7,648 nucleotides of DNA, taken from assembly GCA_964242415.1 (NCBI GenBank), contig CAXTAT010000063.1, positions 1 through 7,648 of the forward strand, given 5' to 3'. The stretch is from DASWOJ01 sp964242415. Lineage in GTDB: Bacteria; Pseudomonadota; Alphaproteobacteria; Acetobacterales; Acetobacteraceae. Shown piece by piece: positions 1 through 6,354 of this stretch (positions are counted from its first letter, which is position 1; each line of letters begins with the position of its first letter). A program made the translations under genes and the position numbers. Below the pieces are notes generated by a model. The model did no database searches. It saw only the letters and a list, made by a program, of their open reading frames with translations, and was not told the DNA's origin.

Positions 1-35
1 CGTAACGAACGGCTGACTGGCGCCCCCGCGCGGTT

Positions 36-53
36 GACCGGCCCGGGCCGGTC
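36..53. promoter_or_regulatory. 18-bp perfect palindrome upstream of the transporter operon
   Basis: GACCGGCCCGGGCCGGTC reads the same on both strands and ends 60 bases before the start codon of the binding-protein gene. It could be an operator for a dimeric regulator, or a hairpin left at the end of an upstream gene. No T run follows, so a classic intrinsic terminator is not supported. That it is palindromic is seen directly; any regulatory role is inference. In DNA this rich in G and C, chance palindromes are more likely than usual. Confidence 0.4.
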
Positions 54-100
54 GGCCAAGGTCGGCGGGACGCCAATGATGCCGCGCGAAGCGGTCGCCT

Positions 101-107
101 GGGAGGA
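101..107 (+). promoter_or_regulatory. Shine-Dalgarno site of the binding-protein gene
   Basis: GGGAGGA sits six bases before the ATG at 114. It is a strong match to the anti-Shine-Dalgarno sequence at good spacing and fixes the start of the first operon gene. The downstream transporter genes have weaker or less clear sites, in keeping with coupled translation. Confidence 0.7.
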
Positions 108-113
108 TCGCCG

Positions 114-1358
114 ATGAAGTTCCGCCACGCCGGCCTGGGGGCCGCGGCCTGGCTCGCCGCCGCCTTGCTGCCCGCCATGGCCCAGCCGGCCGACACCGTC
201 ACCATCGGCGCCATCCTGCCGCTCTCTGGCCTGTTCTCCACGCTTGGCCCGCCCGAGCGCGACGCCATGCAGCTCTCCACGGAGGCGATCAACGCTGCCG
301 GCGGGTTCGAGGTCGCGGGCAAGCGCTACAAGATCGCGGTCAAGGTGCTGGACGACGAGTCCGCGCCCGCCACCGTGGGCATCTCCGACTACCGCCAACT
401 GGTGGAGGTGGACAAGGTGCCGGTGCTGATCCTGGCCGACAACACCCGCATCTACGCCGCCCAGTTCCGCCGCGCGCCGCTGCCCGTGCTGAACATCCTG
501 GACAGCACCTTCCCGAGCATCCTGGACGTGGACAAGCACGTCTTCCTGCTCCGGTCGGACACGCCGGCCTATGTGCCCGGCGGCGTGTGGTACCTCAAGA
601 ACGTGCTGCATAAGTCCCGCATCAGCTTCATCGGTTCCGAGGCCGACCCGTATTCCAAGGGGCTGGAGACGTGGATGACCAAGGCGGCCAAGGAGTATGG
701 GGTCGAGATCGTCTCGGCCGTGAACTATCCGCCGAACACCACCAACTTCGCGCCGTTCATCCAGTCGGCCATGGCGGCCAAGCCGGACGCGATCTACTTG
801 GGCGGCGTCACGCAGGAGGTGCTGCCGGTTGCCAAGCAGCTCTACCAGGCGGGCGTGCGCGGCATCCCCGTGATCCACAACGCCGGCGCCACGCCGACCC
901 AGGCGCAGCAGATCATCGGCGACCCGCTGTATATCGAGGTGATGAAGGACAGCTACGACTTCGCCGGGTCCTTGCCGCAGACCTCGCCGGAGCCGGCCAC
1001 CCAGGCGTTCTTCAAGCAGTTCCTCAGCCGCTTCAAGGAATATCCCGACGACCTGACGATGTGGGCGTACGATGCGCCCTACGTGCTCGCCGCCGCCATG
1101 CAGAAGGCGGGCAGCGTCACCGACCGGGAGGCGATCTACCAGGCGATGCTGGCCATGCCGGTGCCCGACCACACCATCAGCGGCTGGATCCCGACGGCGG
1201 ACGGCAAGCTGTTTCACGACCGCGACGCGCAGACCCTGGCGGAGGGCGTGCGCTGGTGCCCGGAGCAGAAGACGATCGGCGCGGCGATGATGTTCTTCAT
1301 GGACGGCCTGAAGGTCACCCGCGAGCAGGTCGTGGCGGACGGCTGCGCGGGGCCGTAG
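114..1358 (+). CDS. ABC transporter substrate-binding protein, Liv (HAAT) type
   Basis: A periplasmic receptor of 414 residues that would bind a small ligand and deliver it to the permease encoded downstream. The N-terminus is a Sec signal peptide: basic MKFRH, an Ala/Leu-rich core, then AMA before Gln24 as the likely cleavage site. There is no lipobox. The mature part opens with TVTIGAILPLSG and continues with AINAAGGF, the typical start of type-1 binding proteins (Peripla_BP_6, LivK/AmiC-like). DDES follows near residue 80. The length is normal for the family. Two late cysteines (in RWCPE and DGCAGP) could form a disulfide. The start is set by GGGAGGA six bases upstream. It is the first of five genes, with four bases before the next. 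Ligands in this family include branched-chain amino acids, amides, urea and aromatic acids, so the name fixes the transporter class but not the substrate. Confidence 0.93.
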   Translation: MKFRHAGLGAAAWLAAALLPAMAQPADTVTIGAILPLSGLFSTLGPPERDAMQLSTEAINAAGGFEVAGKRYKIAVKVLDDESAPATVGISDYRQLVEVDKVPVLILADNTRIYAAQFRRAPLPVLNILDSTFPSILDVDKHVFLLRSDTPAYVPGGVWYLKNVLHKSRISFIGSEADPYSKGLETWMTKAAKEYGVEIVSAVNYPPNTTNFAPFIQSAMAAKPDAIYLGGVTQEVLPVAKQLYQAGVRGIPVIHNAGATPTQAQQIIGDPLYIEVMKDSYDFAGSLPQTSPEPATQAFFKQFLSRFKEYPDDLTMWAYDAPYVLAAAMQKAGSVTDREAIYQAMLAMPVPDHTISGWIPTADGKLFHDRDAQTLAEGVRWCPEQKTIGAAMMFFMDGLKVTREQVVADGCAGP

Positions 1359-1362
1359 CCCG

Positions 1363-2229
1363 TTGCTTGCGCAGACGCTGGTCAACGGCATCGTCCTCGG
1401 CTCCCTGTTCGCGCTGCTCGGCACCGGCCTGACCCTGGTGTTCGGCGTGATGGACGTGCCGAACTTCGCCCAGGCCGGGATTATCACCCTGGCGTCCTAC
1501 GTCATGCTGTGGCTGCAGCAGGGGGTGGGGTTGCCGTTCTTCGTCGCAGTGGCGGCGGGCGTGCTGTTCGCCGGCGTGCTGTCGGCGCTGACGGAGCGGC
1601 TGGCCTACCGCTTCGTCCGCACCCGGCCGCTCGCCGCCCCTGCCGTGGCGCTCGGCCTGCTGCTGGTGCTGGACAACACTGCGCTGGCCATCTGGGGCGG
1701 GGACCATGTATCGCTGTCGCCGCCCTACGAGGCGGCGCTGCTCCGCTTCGGCGGCATCGAGGTCCCGGCGGTGTCGGTGGCGCTGGTGCTGACGGCCGCC
1801 CTGTCGGTGCTGGCGCTGCAACTGTTCCTGCACCGCACCTCCGTGGGCCGGGCCATCCGCGCCGTGTCGCAGAACAGCGAGGCCGCGGCCATCCTCGGCA
1901 TCCGGTCGCAGACGCAGTATGTCACGGCGTTCTTCGTCTCCGGCCTGCTCGCCGGCCTGGCCGCGTTCGCCTACGCGCCCACCTACGCGGTGTTCCCCTA
2001 CATGGCGGATGCGGTGCTGCTCAACGCCTTCGTGGTGGTCATCCTCGGCGGGCTTGGAAACGTATGGGGCGCCGTGGCGGGCGGCCTGCTGCTCGGCGTG
2101 GTCGAGACGCTGGGGGCCGTGTACGTGTCGGCGGCCTACCAGACGCTGTTCGGCTTTGCGGTCCTGCTGCTGATGCTGGTGTTCCGCCCGACGGGGCTGT
2201 TCAGCTCAGGCATCCGCCGTGTCGCCTAG
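1363..2229 (+). CDS. livH: Branched-chain amino acid-type ABC transporter permease, LivH family
   Basis: One of two membrane subunits of the importer, 288 residues and mostly hydrophobic, with about eight predicted membrane helices. Family marks are GLTLVFGVMDVPNFAQAG near residues 22-39 (usual form: GLTLIFGVMRVVNFAHG), an EAA-like coupling loop GRAIRAVSQNSEAAAILGI at 162-180 that should contact the ATPases, LGGLGNVWGAVAGGLLLG near 228-245, and the C-terminal FRPTGLF. The frame opens with TTG only four bases after the previous stop. No better ATG precedes the first helix, so I accept TTG and expect coupled translation. Its last 11 bases overlap the next gene. All parts look intact. The gene symbol marks the family only. 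Confidence 0.92.
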   Translation: MLAQTLVNGIVLGSLFALLGTGLTLVFGVMDVPNFAQAGIITLASYVMLWLQQGVGLPFFVAVAAGVLFAGVLSALTERLAYRFVRTRPLAAPAVALGLLLVLDNTALAIWGGDHVSLSPPYEAALLRFGGIEVPAVSVALVLTAALSVLALQLFLHRTSVGRAIRAVSQNSEAAAILGIRSQTQYVTAFFVSGLLAGLAAFAYAPTYAVFPYMADAVLLNAFVVVILGGLGNVWGAVAGGLLLGVVETLGAVYVSAAYQTLFGFAVLLLMLVFRPTGLFSSGIRRVA

Positions 2230-3199
2230 CCGGCCCGCGTCGCCTAGCCAGCCGATGCTGCTGGCAGTGCGCGATTACGGCGGGATCGCATTGCTCGGCG
2301 TGGCCGGATGGGTGCTGCTAACCCAGTCCAACTCGTTCTACTCCAGCGTATTCGCTGCCATCCTGATCTGGACGGTGGCGACCAGCGGGCTGAACGTCAT
2401 CGCCGGGCTTGGCGGCTATCCCAGCCTGGTGCAGGGCGGGTTCTACGGCTTGGGCGCCTATGGGTCCGCGCTGGCGCTCGACGCTGGGCTGCCGCCGGGT
2501 TTGGCGCTGCTCGCTGCTGTCGGCCTGGCCTGCGGCAGCGGCCTGGTGATCGGCGTGATCTTCGCCCGCACGCGCGGGCAGTACTTCGCCATCGGCACCC
2601 TGTTCTTCGGCGTGATCGTGGCGCTGGTGCTGAACAACTGGGCCTCGCTGACGGGGGGGCCGCTCGGCATCAACGTGCCGTTCGTGTTCGACGGCAATGG
2701 GCCGTTGAACGCCATCATCCCAGCCTGCGCGGCCGGGGCGATGGCGCTGGTCCGCTTCATCAGCCGCCGCCGGCTCGGCCAGCGTCTGCTCACGGTGCGG
2801 GAGGACGAGGACTTGGCCGAGCATGTCGGCGTGCCGACTGGGCGCACCAAGCTGGCCGGCTTCGTGCTGTCGGCAGGCATCGGCGGCCTCGCGGGCACCC
2901 TGATCGCGCAATACAACAGCACGCTCTCGCCGGATATGTTCGATTACAGCGTGGGCTTCGTGATGTTCGTGGCGCTCAGCGTGGGCGGCGCTGGGCGGGT
3001 ATTGGGGCCGCTGCTCGGCAGTGCGTTCATCGTGGGCGTGCCGGACATGCTGAACCTGCCGTCCGGTATCGGCTTGCTGCTGGTGGGCTTGGTTTTCATC
3101 GTGGTGGTCATCCTGCTGCCCGGCGGGCTGATGAGCGCGCTGGATGCCGTGCTGGGTGCCATGGGGTCCTGGCTCCCCGGCCGGGCTGCCACGCGGTGA
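2219..3199 (+). CDS. livM: Branched-chain amino acid-type ABC transporter permease, LivM family
   Basis: The second membrane subunit, 326 residues, paired with the LivH-type protein. Family marks are TSGLNVIAGLGGYPSLVQGG near residues 55-74, then QYFAIGTLFFG and VLNNWASLTGGPLGI at about 121-151, an EAA-like coupling segment ending AEHVGV near 200-205, and a late Gly-rich VGGAGRVLGPLLGSAF. I use the GTG at 2219, which overlaps livH by 11 bp. The first 12 residues (Ser/Pro-rich) are not typical of the family, so the ATG at 2255 (MLLAVRDYGG) is a real alternative. The end overlaps the next gene by four bases. No frameshift or lost motif is seen. Confidence 0.91.
   Translation: MSPSRPASPSQPMLLAVRDYGGIALLGVAGWVLLTQSNSFYSSVFAAILIWTVATSGLNVIAGLGGYPSLVQGGFYGLGAYGSALALDAGLPPGLALLAAVGLACGSGLVIGVIFARTRGQYFAIGTLFFGVIVALVLNNWASLTGGPLGINVPFVFDGNGPLNAIIPACAAGAMALVRFISRRRLGQRLLTVREDEDLAEHVGVPTGRTKLAGFVLSAGIGGLAGTLIAQYNSTLSPDMFDYSVGFVMFVALSVGGAGRVLGPLLGSAFIVGVPDMLNLPSGIGLLLVGLVFIVVVILLPGGLMSALDAVLGAMGSWLPGRAATR
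2221..2249 (+). repeat. Short direct repeat at the livH/livM junction
   Basis: The 11-mer GTCGCCTAGCC occurs at 2221-2231 and again at 2239-2249, a period of 18 bases. The first copy holds the livH stop codon. Both copies lie in the poorly conserved N-terminus of the GTG-started livM, where they encode a Ser-Pro repeat. It is probably a small slippage duplication. An 18-base change keeps the livM frame. Confidence 0.6.
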
Positions 3200-3897
3200 G
3201 CGCCCTGCTGGAGGTGGAGGGGCTGAGCCGTTCCTTTGGCGGCGTGCGCGCCGTGGATGGACTGGCGCTGTCCGTTGAGGCGGGCGCCATCTGCGGCATC
3301 ATCGGACCGAACGGTTCCGGCAAGACCACGTTCCTTGGCCTGCTCAGCGGCACATACCGGCCCAGCAGCGGCAGCATACGCCTCGGCGGCCGGGCCATCG
3401 GCGGGCTGCCGGCGCACCGCACCGTGGAGGCTGGCGTGGCGCGCACGTTCCAGACCACGCGGCTGTTCGCCCGCTGGCCGCTCGCCGCCAACCTGGAGGT
3501 CGCGGCGGCCCGGCGGCCCGGCGGCGCGGGACCGGTGGCGCTGCTGGACCTGGTCGGGCTGGCCGGACGCGGCGCGGCTCCTTGCGCATCCCTGTCCAAC
3601 GCGGAGCAGCGCCTGGCCATGATCGCGGTGGCGCTCGCGACCCACCCGTCGCTACTGCTGCTGGACGAGCCGGCGGTCGGCATGGCGCCGTCCGAAAGCG
3701 GGGCGCTGGCCCGGGTGATCCGCCGGGTGCGGGACGAGCTGGGCGTTACGGTGCTCATCGTGGAGCACAACATGCACCTGATGATGGGGCTGGCGGACCG
3801 CATCATGGTGATGAACGCCGGGCGCAAGCTGGCAGAGGGCACGCCGGACGCGGTACGCCGCAATCCCGAAGTGATCGCCTGCTACCTTGGCACCTGA
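3196..3897 (+). CDS. livG: Branched-chain amino acid-type ABC transporter ATPase, LivG family, with an altered signature motif
   Basis: One of two cytoplasmic ATPases of the importer, 233 residues from the GTG at 3196, which shares GTGA with the end of livM. Walker A is GPNGSGKTT (37-45), the Q-loop is FQTTRLF (Gln86), Walker B is LLLLDEP (153-159) followed by AVGMAP, and the switch histidine is His191 in VEHNM. The signature is unusual: LSNAE at 133-137, where relatives have LSYGE or LPYGQ, so the conserved glycine is alanine. The stretch between Q-loop and signature is about 45 residues, clearly shorter than in typical LivG proteins, so the helical subdomain looks trimmed. An open frame extends upstream inside livM, but LivG homology begins only at SALLEVEGL, which supports this start. 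Function is likely but could be weakened or asymmetric. Confidence 0.9.
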   Translation: MSALLEVEGLSRSFGGVRAVDGLALSVEAGAICGIIGPNGSGKTTFLGLLSGTYRPSSGSIRLGGRAIGGLPAHRTVEAGVARTFQTTRLFARWPLAANLEVAAARRPGGAGPVALLDLVGLAGRGAAPCASLSNAEQRLAMIAVALATHPSLLLLDEPAVGMAPSESGALARVIRRVRDELGVTVLIVEHNMHLMMGLADRIMVMNAGRKLAEGTPDAVRRNPEVIACYLGT

Positions 3898-3910
3898 CGC
3901 CATACTTGAG

Positions 3911-4621
3911 ATGCCAATGCTGGAAGTAGCCGGGCTGGCGGTGGCGTTCGGCGTTGCCCCGGCGCTGCGTGGCGTCTCGATGCGGGTGGCGCCCGGCGAG
4001 GCCGTCTCGGTGCTGGGGGCGAACGGCGCTGGCAAGACCACCTTGCTGCGCGCGATCATGCGCCGGGTGCCGTCGGCCGCGGCCACCCTGCGCGTCGGCG
4101 GCGCAGACCTGCGGGGGGCGACGACCCAGCAGGTGGTGCGCCACGGGGTGGCCCTATGCCCGGAGGGGCGGCAGCTGTTTCCCGCCATGACCGTCGAGGA
4201 CAACCTGTTGCTGGGCGCTTACGGCGCACCGGCCCGCACGGCCCGGCAGCGGCTGGAGGGCATGCTGGACCGCGTGGCCTGGCTTCGCCTCCGCCGGCGG
4301 CAGTTGGCCGGCGGCTTCAGCGGCGGCGAGCAGCAGATGGTGGCGATCTGCCGCGCGCTGATGTCCGCGCCCCGGCTGCTGCTGCTGGATGAGCCGTCGA
4401 GCGGCCTGTCGCCGGTTGCCATCGCGCAGGTGCGGGACATGCTGCTGGCGGTGCGTGCGCAGGGCGTGACGCTGCTGCTGGTCGAGCAGAACGTGAAGCT
4501 CGCCACCGAGCTGACGACGCGATGCTACCTGCTGAACCGTGGAGCGATCGCGTCCGAGGGCGCCACCGCCGATCTTGTGGAGGACCCCGGATTGGCCGAC
4601 GCTTACCTGGGGCTTGAGTAG
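3911..4621 (+). CDS. livF: Branched-chain amino acid-type ABC transporter ATPase, LivF family
   Basis: The second ATPase, 236 residues as called, and the last gene of the operon. From the ATG at 3911: Walker A GANGAGKTT (36-44), the LivF-typical CPEGRQLFPAMTVEDNL (83-99), signature FSGGEQQ (136-142), Walker B LLLLDEPSSGLSP (156-168) and VEQN at 191-194. Gln193 at the switch-histidine position is normal for LivF. The frame is open back to a TTG at 3887 that would overlap livG, and ATG 3917 (MLEVAGLAVAFG) matches the usual family N-terminus equally well. The true start is therefore one of these three. All catalytic motifs are intact, so this subunit should carry a competent signature even if the LivG one is altered. 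Confidence 0.92.
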   Translation: MPMLEVAGLAVAFGVAPALRGVSMRVAPGEAVSVLGANGAGKTTLLRAIMRRVPSAAATLRVGGADLRGATTQQVVRHGVALCPEGRQLFPAMTVEDNLLLGAYGAPARTARQRLEGMLDRVAWLRLRRRQLAGGFSGGEQQMVAICRALMSAPRLLLLDEPSSGLSPVAIAQVRDMLLAVRAQGVTLLLVEQNVKLATELTTRCYLLNRGAIASEGATADLVEDPGLADAYLGLE

Positions 4622-4644
4622 CTAGGGAGCTGGCGACCGGCACA

Positions 4645-4695
4645 GGGCTCGCTTCATGCGTTTTCGAGGCCCTTACAGGCGCCCTTTCAGGGTGT
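4645..4695 (+). other. Weak hairpins after livF (possible operon end)
   Basis: Two imperfect stems lie in the 98-base gap after livF. GGGCTCG (4645-4651) can pair with CGAGGCCC (4665-4672) with one bulged base. GCGCCCT (from about 4679) can pair with AGGGTGT around a 3-base loop, using two G-T pairs. Neither is followed by a convincing T run, so rho-independent termination is only a possibility. The outer end of the IS4-type element may also lie here, but I could not recognise its terminal repeat. Confidence 0.2.
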
Positions 4696-4719
4696 TGGTG
4701 CTCTTCCCAACCTGGAGGC

Positions 4720-5033
4720 ATGAGCGCGGGATCGGATGGGGTCGGACCGGTTTGGTCTGCGGTTTTGGAGCGGTTTGAGCGGCACGCGCCGGCAAGCGTG
4801 ATGGCGCGCCTGGCGCTGGAGCACGCGTTGCCGGCGGGTTGGGTGGACGAGGTGTTCGAGGCGCACCGCCAGCAGCAGTATTCGCGCGAGCTGCTGGTTT
4901 CGACGGCTGTGGGGCTGACCATGCTGGTGTTGCTGGGGCTGCGCCCGTCCTTGCACGCCGCGGCGCGTCAGATGCCGGCGCTGCCTGGGTTATTGTATGA
5001 CAAGGTCAACCACACCGAGCCTGCGGTCCTGCG
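4720..5033 (+). pseudogene. IS4-family transposase, N-terminal fragment
   Basis: About 105 residues match the N-terminal region of a group of IS4-family transposases: VLERFERHAPASVMARLALEHAL, then WVDEVFEAHRQQQYSRELL, LGLRPSLHAAARQM and LYDKVNHTEPAVLR. These precede the DDE catalytic core, which is absent, so the fragment cannot encode a working transposase. A few residues also appear missing before LYDKVN. Family similarity stops near 5033, where the IS5-type remnant begins. The frame runs on to 5220 but encodes only the antisense of that remnant. GGAGG at 4714-4718 is one base from the ATG, too close to be ideal. I infer truncation by the IS5 insertion or a later deletion. No continuation is seen beyond 6136. 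Confidence 0.75.
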
Positions 5034-5090
5034 CAGCCGTGTTGCATGGAGGAAACGTGTGGGCGCAGTTGCCCCAGCCCCGCTCGTGGG

Positions 5091-5578
5091 TCAGGCGACG
5101 CGGACAGGGATCGGGCGTCCCGGCTCCAGCATGCGGTTGAGCGTGCGGACAGCCACGTTCACCTCGGTCGCGCGAGCCGATCCGTGCGTGAGCGCAGCCC
5201 GTCACCGATCACCTGCTTGAACCGGCTCATGGCCGCCTCGGCTCAAGCCCGCTCCGTGGTGCCGGAGGTTTTCTGTCAGGCTGCGCGACCGTGCCCGGCG
5301 ATGCCCTGCAGATGGCGGTCGCGCTGCGCCGGTGCGGTCGCGGCCGTCTCGCTCGGCACGGCCGTGGACCGCACCGACGCAGCGCGACCGCCGCTTCGGG
5401 ACATCGCTCGGCCACAGCGGCGGAAACGCTCCCCTGGTCATACGCGCCGTCGGCTGTGAACGGCGCCAGAGGTCCCGGTACTTGATCGAAGGGCGCCGAC
5501 CCCGGCACCGTCGTCGACGTCCTTGATGGTCAGCGTCGCCGCGACGACCTGCCCGGTGTCGGCATCCAAGCCGATGTG
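5091..5578 (-). pseudogene. IS5-family transposase, C-terminal half, heavily decayed
   Basis: Read on the minus strand from 5578, this begins HIGLDADTGQVVAATLT and continues DVDDGAGVGAL, FDQVPGPLAPFTADGAYDQG, TAVPSETAATAPAQRDRHL, EAAMSRFKQVIGDGLRSRTD and finally ATEVNVAVRTLNRML...RPIPVRVA, then a stop. The parts lie in different frames, with breaks near 5490, 5370-5395 and 5175. There are also two in-frame TGA codons, at 5276-5278 (expected Trp) and 5243-5245 (expected Arg). The second catalytic Asp (in TADGAYD) and the Glu plus Lys of the IS5 Y(2)R(3)E(6)K signature remain, but the Tyr is Thr. The first catalytic Asp lies in the lost N-terminal half. No protein can be made from it. Confidence 0.78.
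5314..5392. repeat. Long quasi-palindromic hairpin inside the left IS5 arm
   Basis: Bases 5314-5339 are the reverse complement of 5367-5392 at 25 of 26 positions. Inside them, CGGCCGT (5341-5347) pairs with ACGGCCG (5358-5364) around a 10-base loop. The whole forms a nearly continuous stem of about 33 bp. On the minus strand the inner-proximal copy lies where intact relatives, and the right arm, encode VVVPPR. The other copy is the normal APAQRDRH coding stretch. This explains one of the frameshifts in the pseudogene. Confidence 0.75.
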
Positions 5579-5581
5579 TCG

Positions 5582-6081
5582 TGGCGCAAGCTGCACACCA
5601 GCCTCGATGCCGAAACGGGCCAGATCGCCGTCGCCTCGCTCACCGCCAGGGAGGTGGACGACGGCGTCGAGGTCGGCGCCTTGCTCGACCAGGTCGCCGG
5701 AGCCGCCGCCCCGTTCACCGCCGACGGTGGATATGACCAAATCAGCACCCGCGATGACGTCGCCCAGCGTCATCCGAAGCAGCTGTGGTCGTGCCACCGC
5801 GCGCGACGGCGGTGCCGAGCGATACCGCCGAGACCGCACCGACGCAACGCGACCGCCACCTCCAGCACATTGCCGAGCACGGCCGCATGGGCTGGCAGAA
5901 GCGCTCGGGCTGCACGAAGCAAACTCTGGCCGAGGCAGCGATCGGGCCCTGGGAACAGGTGAGCGGGGACAAGCTGCGCGCGCATACGGACGAGCATCGC
6001 GCGACCGAGGTGGGCGTGGCTGTCTGCACGCTCAAGCGTATGTTGGGGTTCGGACGCCCGATCCCCGTCCGCGTCGCCTGA
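5582..6081 (+). pseudogene. IS5-family transposase, C-terminal half, one frameshift
   Basis: This starts at WRKLHTSLDAETGQ and reads REVDDGVEVGALLDQVAG and APFTADGGYDQ to HP at 5771-5776. One missing base there moves the frame. The new frame reads EAAVVVPPRATAVPSDTAE, TAPTQRDRHLQHIAEHG and DKLRAHTDEHRATEV, then RPIPVRVA and TGA at 6079-6081. No internal stop is present apart from the frameshift, so this arm is less decayed than its partner. The IS5 signature Y(2)R(3)E(6)K has become C-TK-Q-TLA-E-AAIGPW-E: the Glu remains but Tyr, Arg and Lys are replaced. The N-terminal half with the first catalytic Asp is absent. The final 26 residues match the other arm at 21 positions, so the two came from related elements, not from a very recent duplication. 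Confidence 0.82.
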
Positions 6082-6135
6082 CCTCGAACGGAGCTGGGGC
6101 GACTGTGCCCAGGCGCCTGATTTGCGCACCACGCT

Positions 6136-6151
6136 GTCGTAAGCCTACGAC
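6136..6151. repeat. Small hairpin at the right edge of the IS5 pair
   Basis: GTCGTA (6136-6141) and TACGAC (6146-6151) are perfect inverted copies around AGCC. The hairpin lies exactly where similarity to the left IS5 arm ends. It may be the flanking target sequence or a weak stem-loop. TTTGC follows, too short a T run to call a terminator. Confidence 0.4.
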
Positions 6152-6350
6152 TTTGCTTGCCCTAAAAAAAGGTGACCGGCATGCAGCTCCTCCCCACTAT
6201 CGTTTAATTATCACCCTTACTGCCTGCATTACCGTTAGTCCTGACCCTGCAATTTTTTCGACGATTGATGGTGGAATCTATTCCAACCCTACTGGCTCGG
6301 ACCACAATGCCCATCTCTACGGGAAATTACCTTTGTAGGCGCGCCTGCAA
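6137..6350. other. AT-richer island without a recognisable gene
   Basis: About 200 bases stand out by composition: 6181-6300 is 57 of 120 G or C, far below the rest of the window. An open frame crosses it on the plus strand, but this is the tail of an out-of-frame reading through the IS5 pseudogene, and its translation resembles no family I know. A nine-codon reading (ATG 6181 to TAA 6205-6207, MQLLPTIV) follows AAGGTGA with five bases between, a good ribosome site. Whether it is used is unknown. The island looks imported and may be the flank of a lost mobile element. I see no tRNA or clear attachment site. Confidence 0.45.
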
Positions 6351-6354
6351 TACT

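Larger units (their letters stand above)
5034..6136. mobile_element. Head-to-head pair of decayed IS5-family right halves
   Basis: Two remnants of related IS5-family elements form a large imperfect inverted repeat. The left arm (about 5034-5578) reads on the minus strand and the right arm (about 5594-6136) on the plus strand, with only 15 bases between their first matching codons. Each arm holds the C-terminal half of the transposase, its stop, and outer non-coding sequence. The homology continues past the stop: GGGGCAACTGCGCCCA in the left arm, read outward, matches GGGGCGACTGTGCCCA in the right. It runs weakly on to CAGCCGTGTTGC (5034-5045) against CAGCGTGGTGC (read in from 6136). The outer edges are probably the element ends, but I could not confirm a terminal repeat or target duplication. 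Both N-terminal halves are missing. Confidence 0.72.

Noticed and set aside
34..62. TTGACC at 34-39 as a -35 promoter box
   Set aside because: No acceptable -10 hexamer is present 16-18 bases downstream, and the hexamer overlaps the palindrome.
156..164. Loss of the P-loop in the regulator because its usual GPGGIGKT reads GPGRIGKT (these are protein residue numbers; the DNA is near 7250-7276)
   Set aside because: The changed position is a free one in GxxxxGK(T/S), so the motif still fits. The missing Walker B is the real defect.
2308..3897. A 529-codon frame ending with livG, suggesting a fused longer protein
   Set aside because: The part before 3196 is livM read in another frame, Arg-rich and without domain similarity. 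LivG homology starts right after GTG 3196.
3887..3910. TTG 3887 as the livF start
   Set aside because: It is possible and open, but it adds residues not typical of LivF. ATG 3911 or 3917 fits the family start better, so I kept it only as an alternative.
5034..6136. The IS5 pair as a composite transposon carrying cargo
   Set aside because: The arms are only 15 bases apart, both transposases lack their N-terminal halves, and no target duplication is visible in the flanks.
5523..6338. A 271-codon plus-strand frame across the IS5 remnant and AT-rich island
   Set aside because: Most of it is an out-of-frame reading of the IS5 pseudogene, which shows clear transposase motifs in the other frames. 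The tail resembles nothing known.
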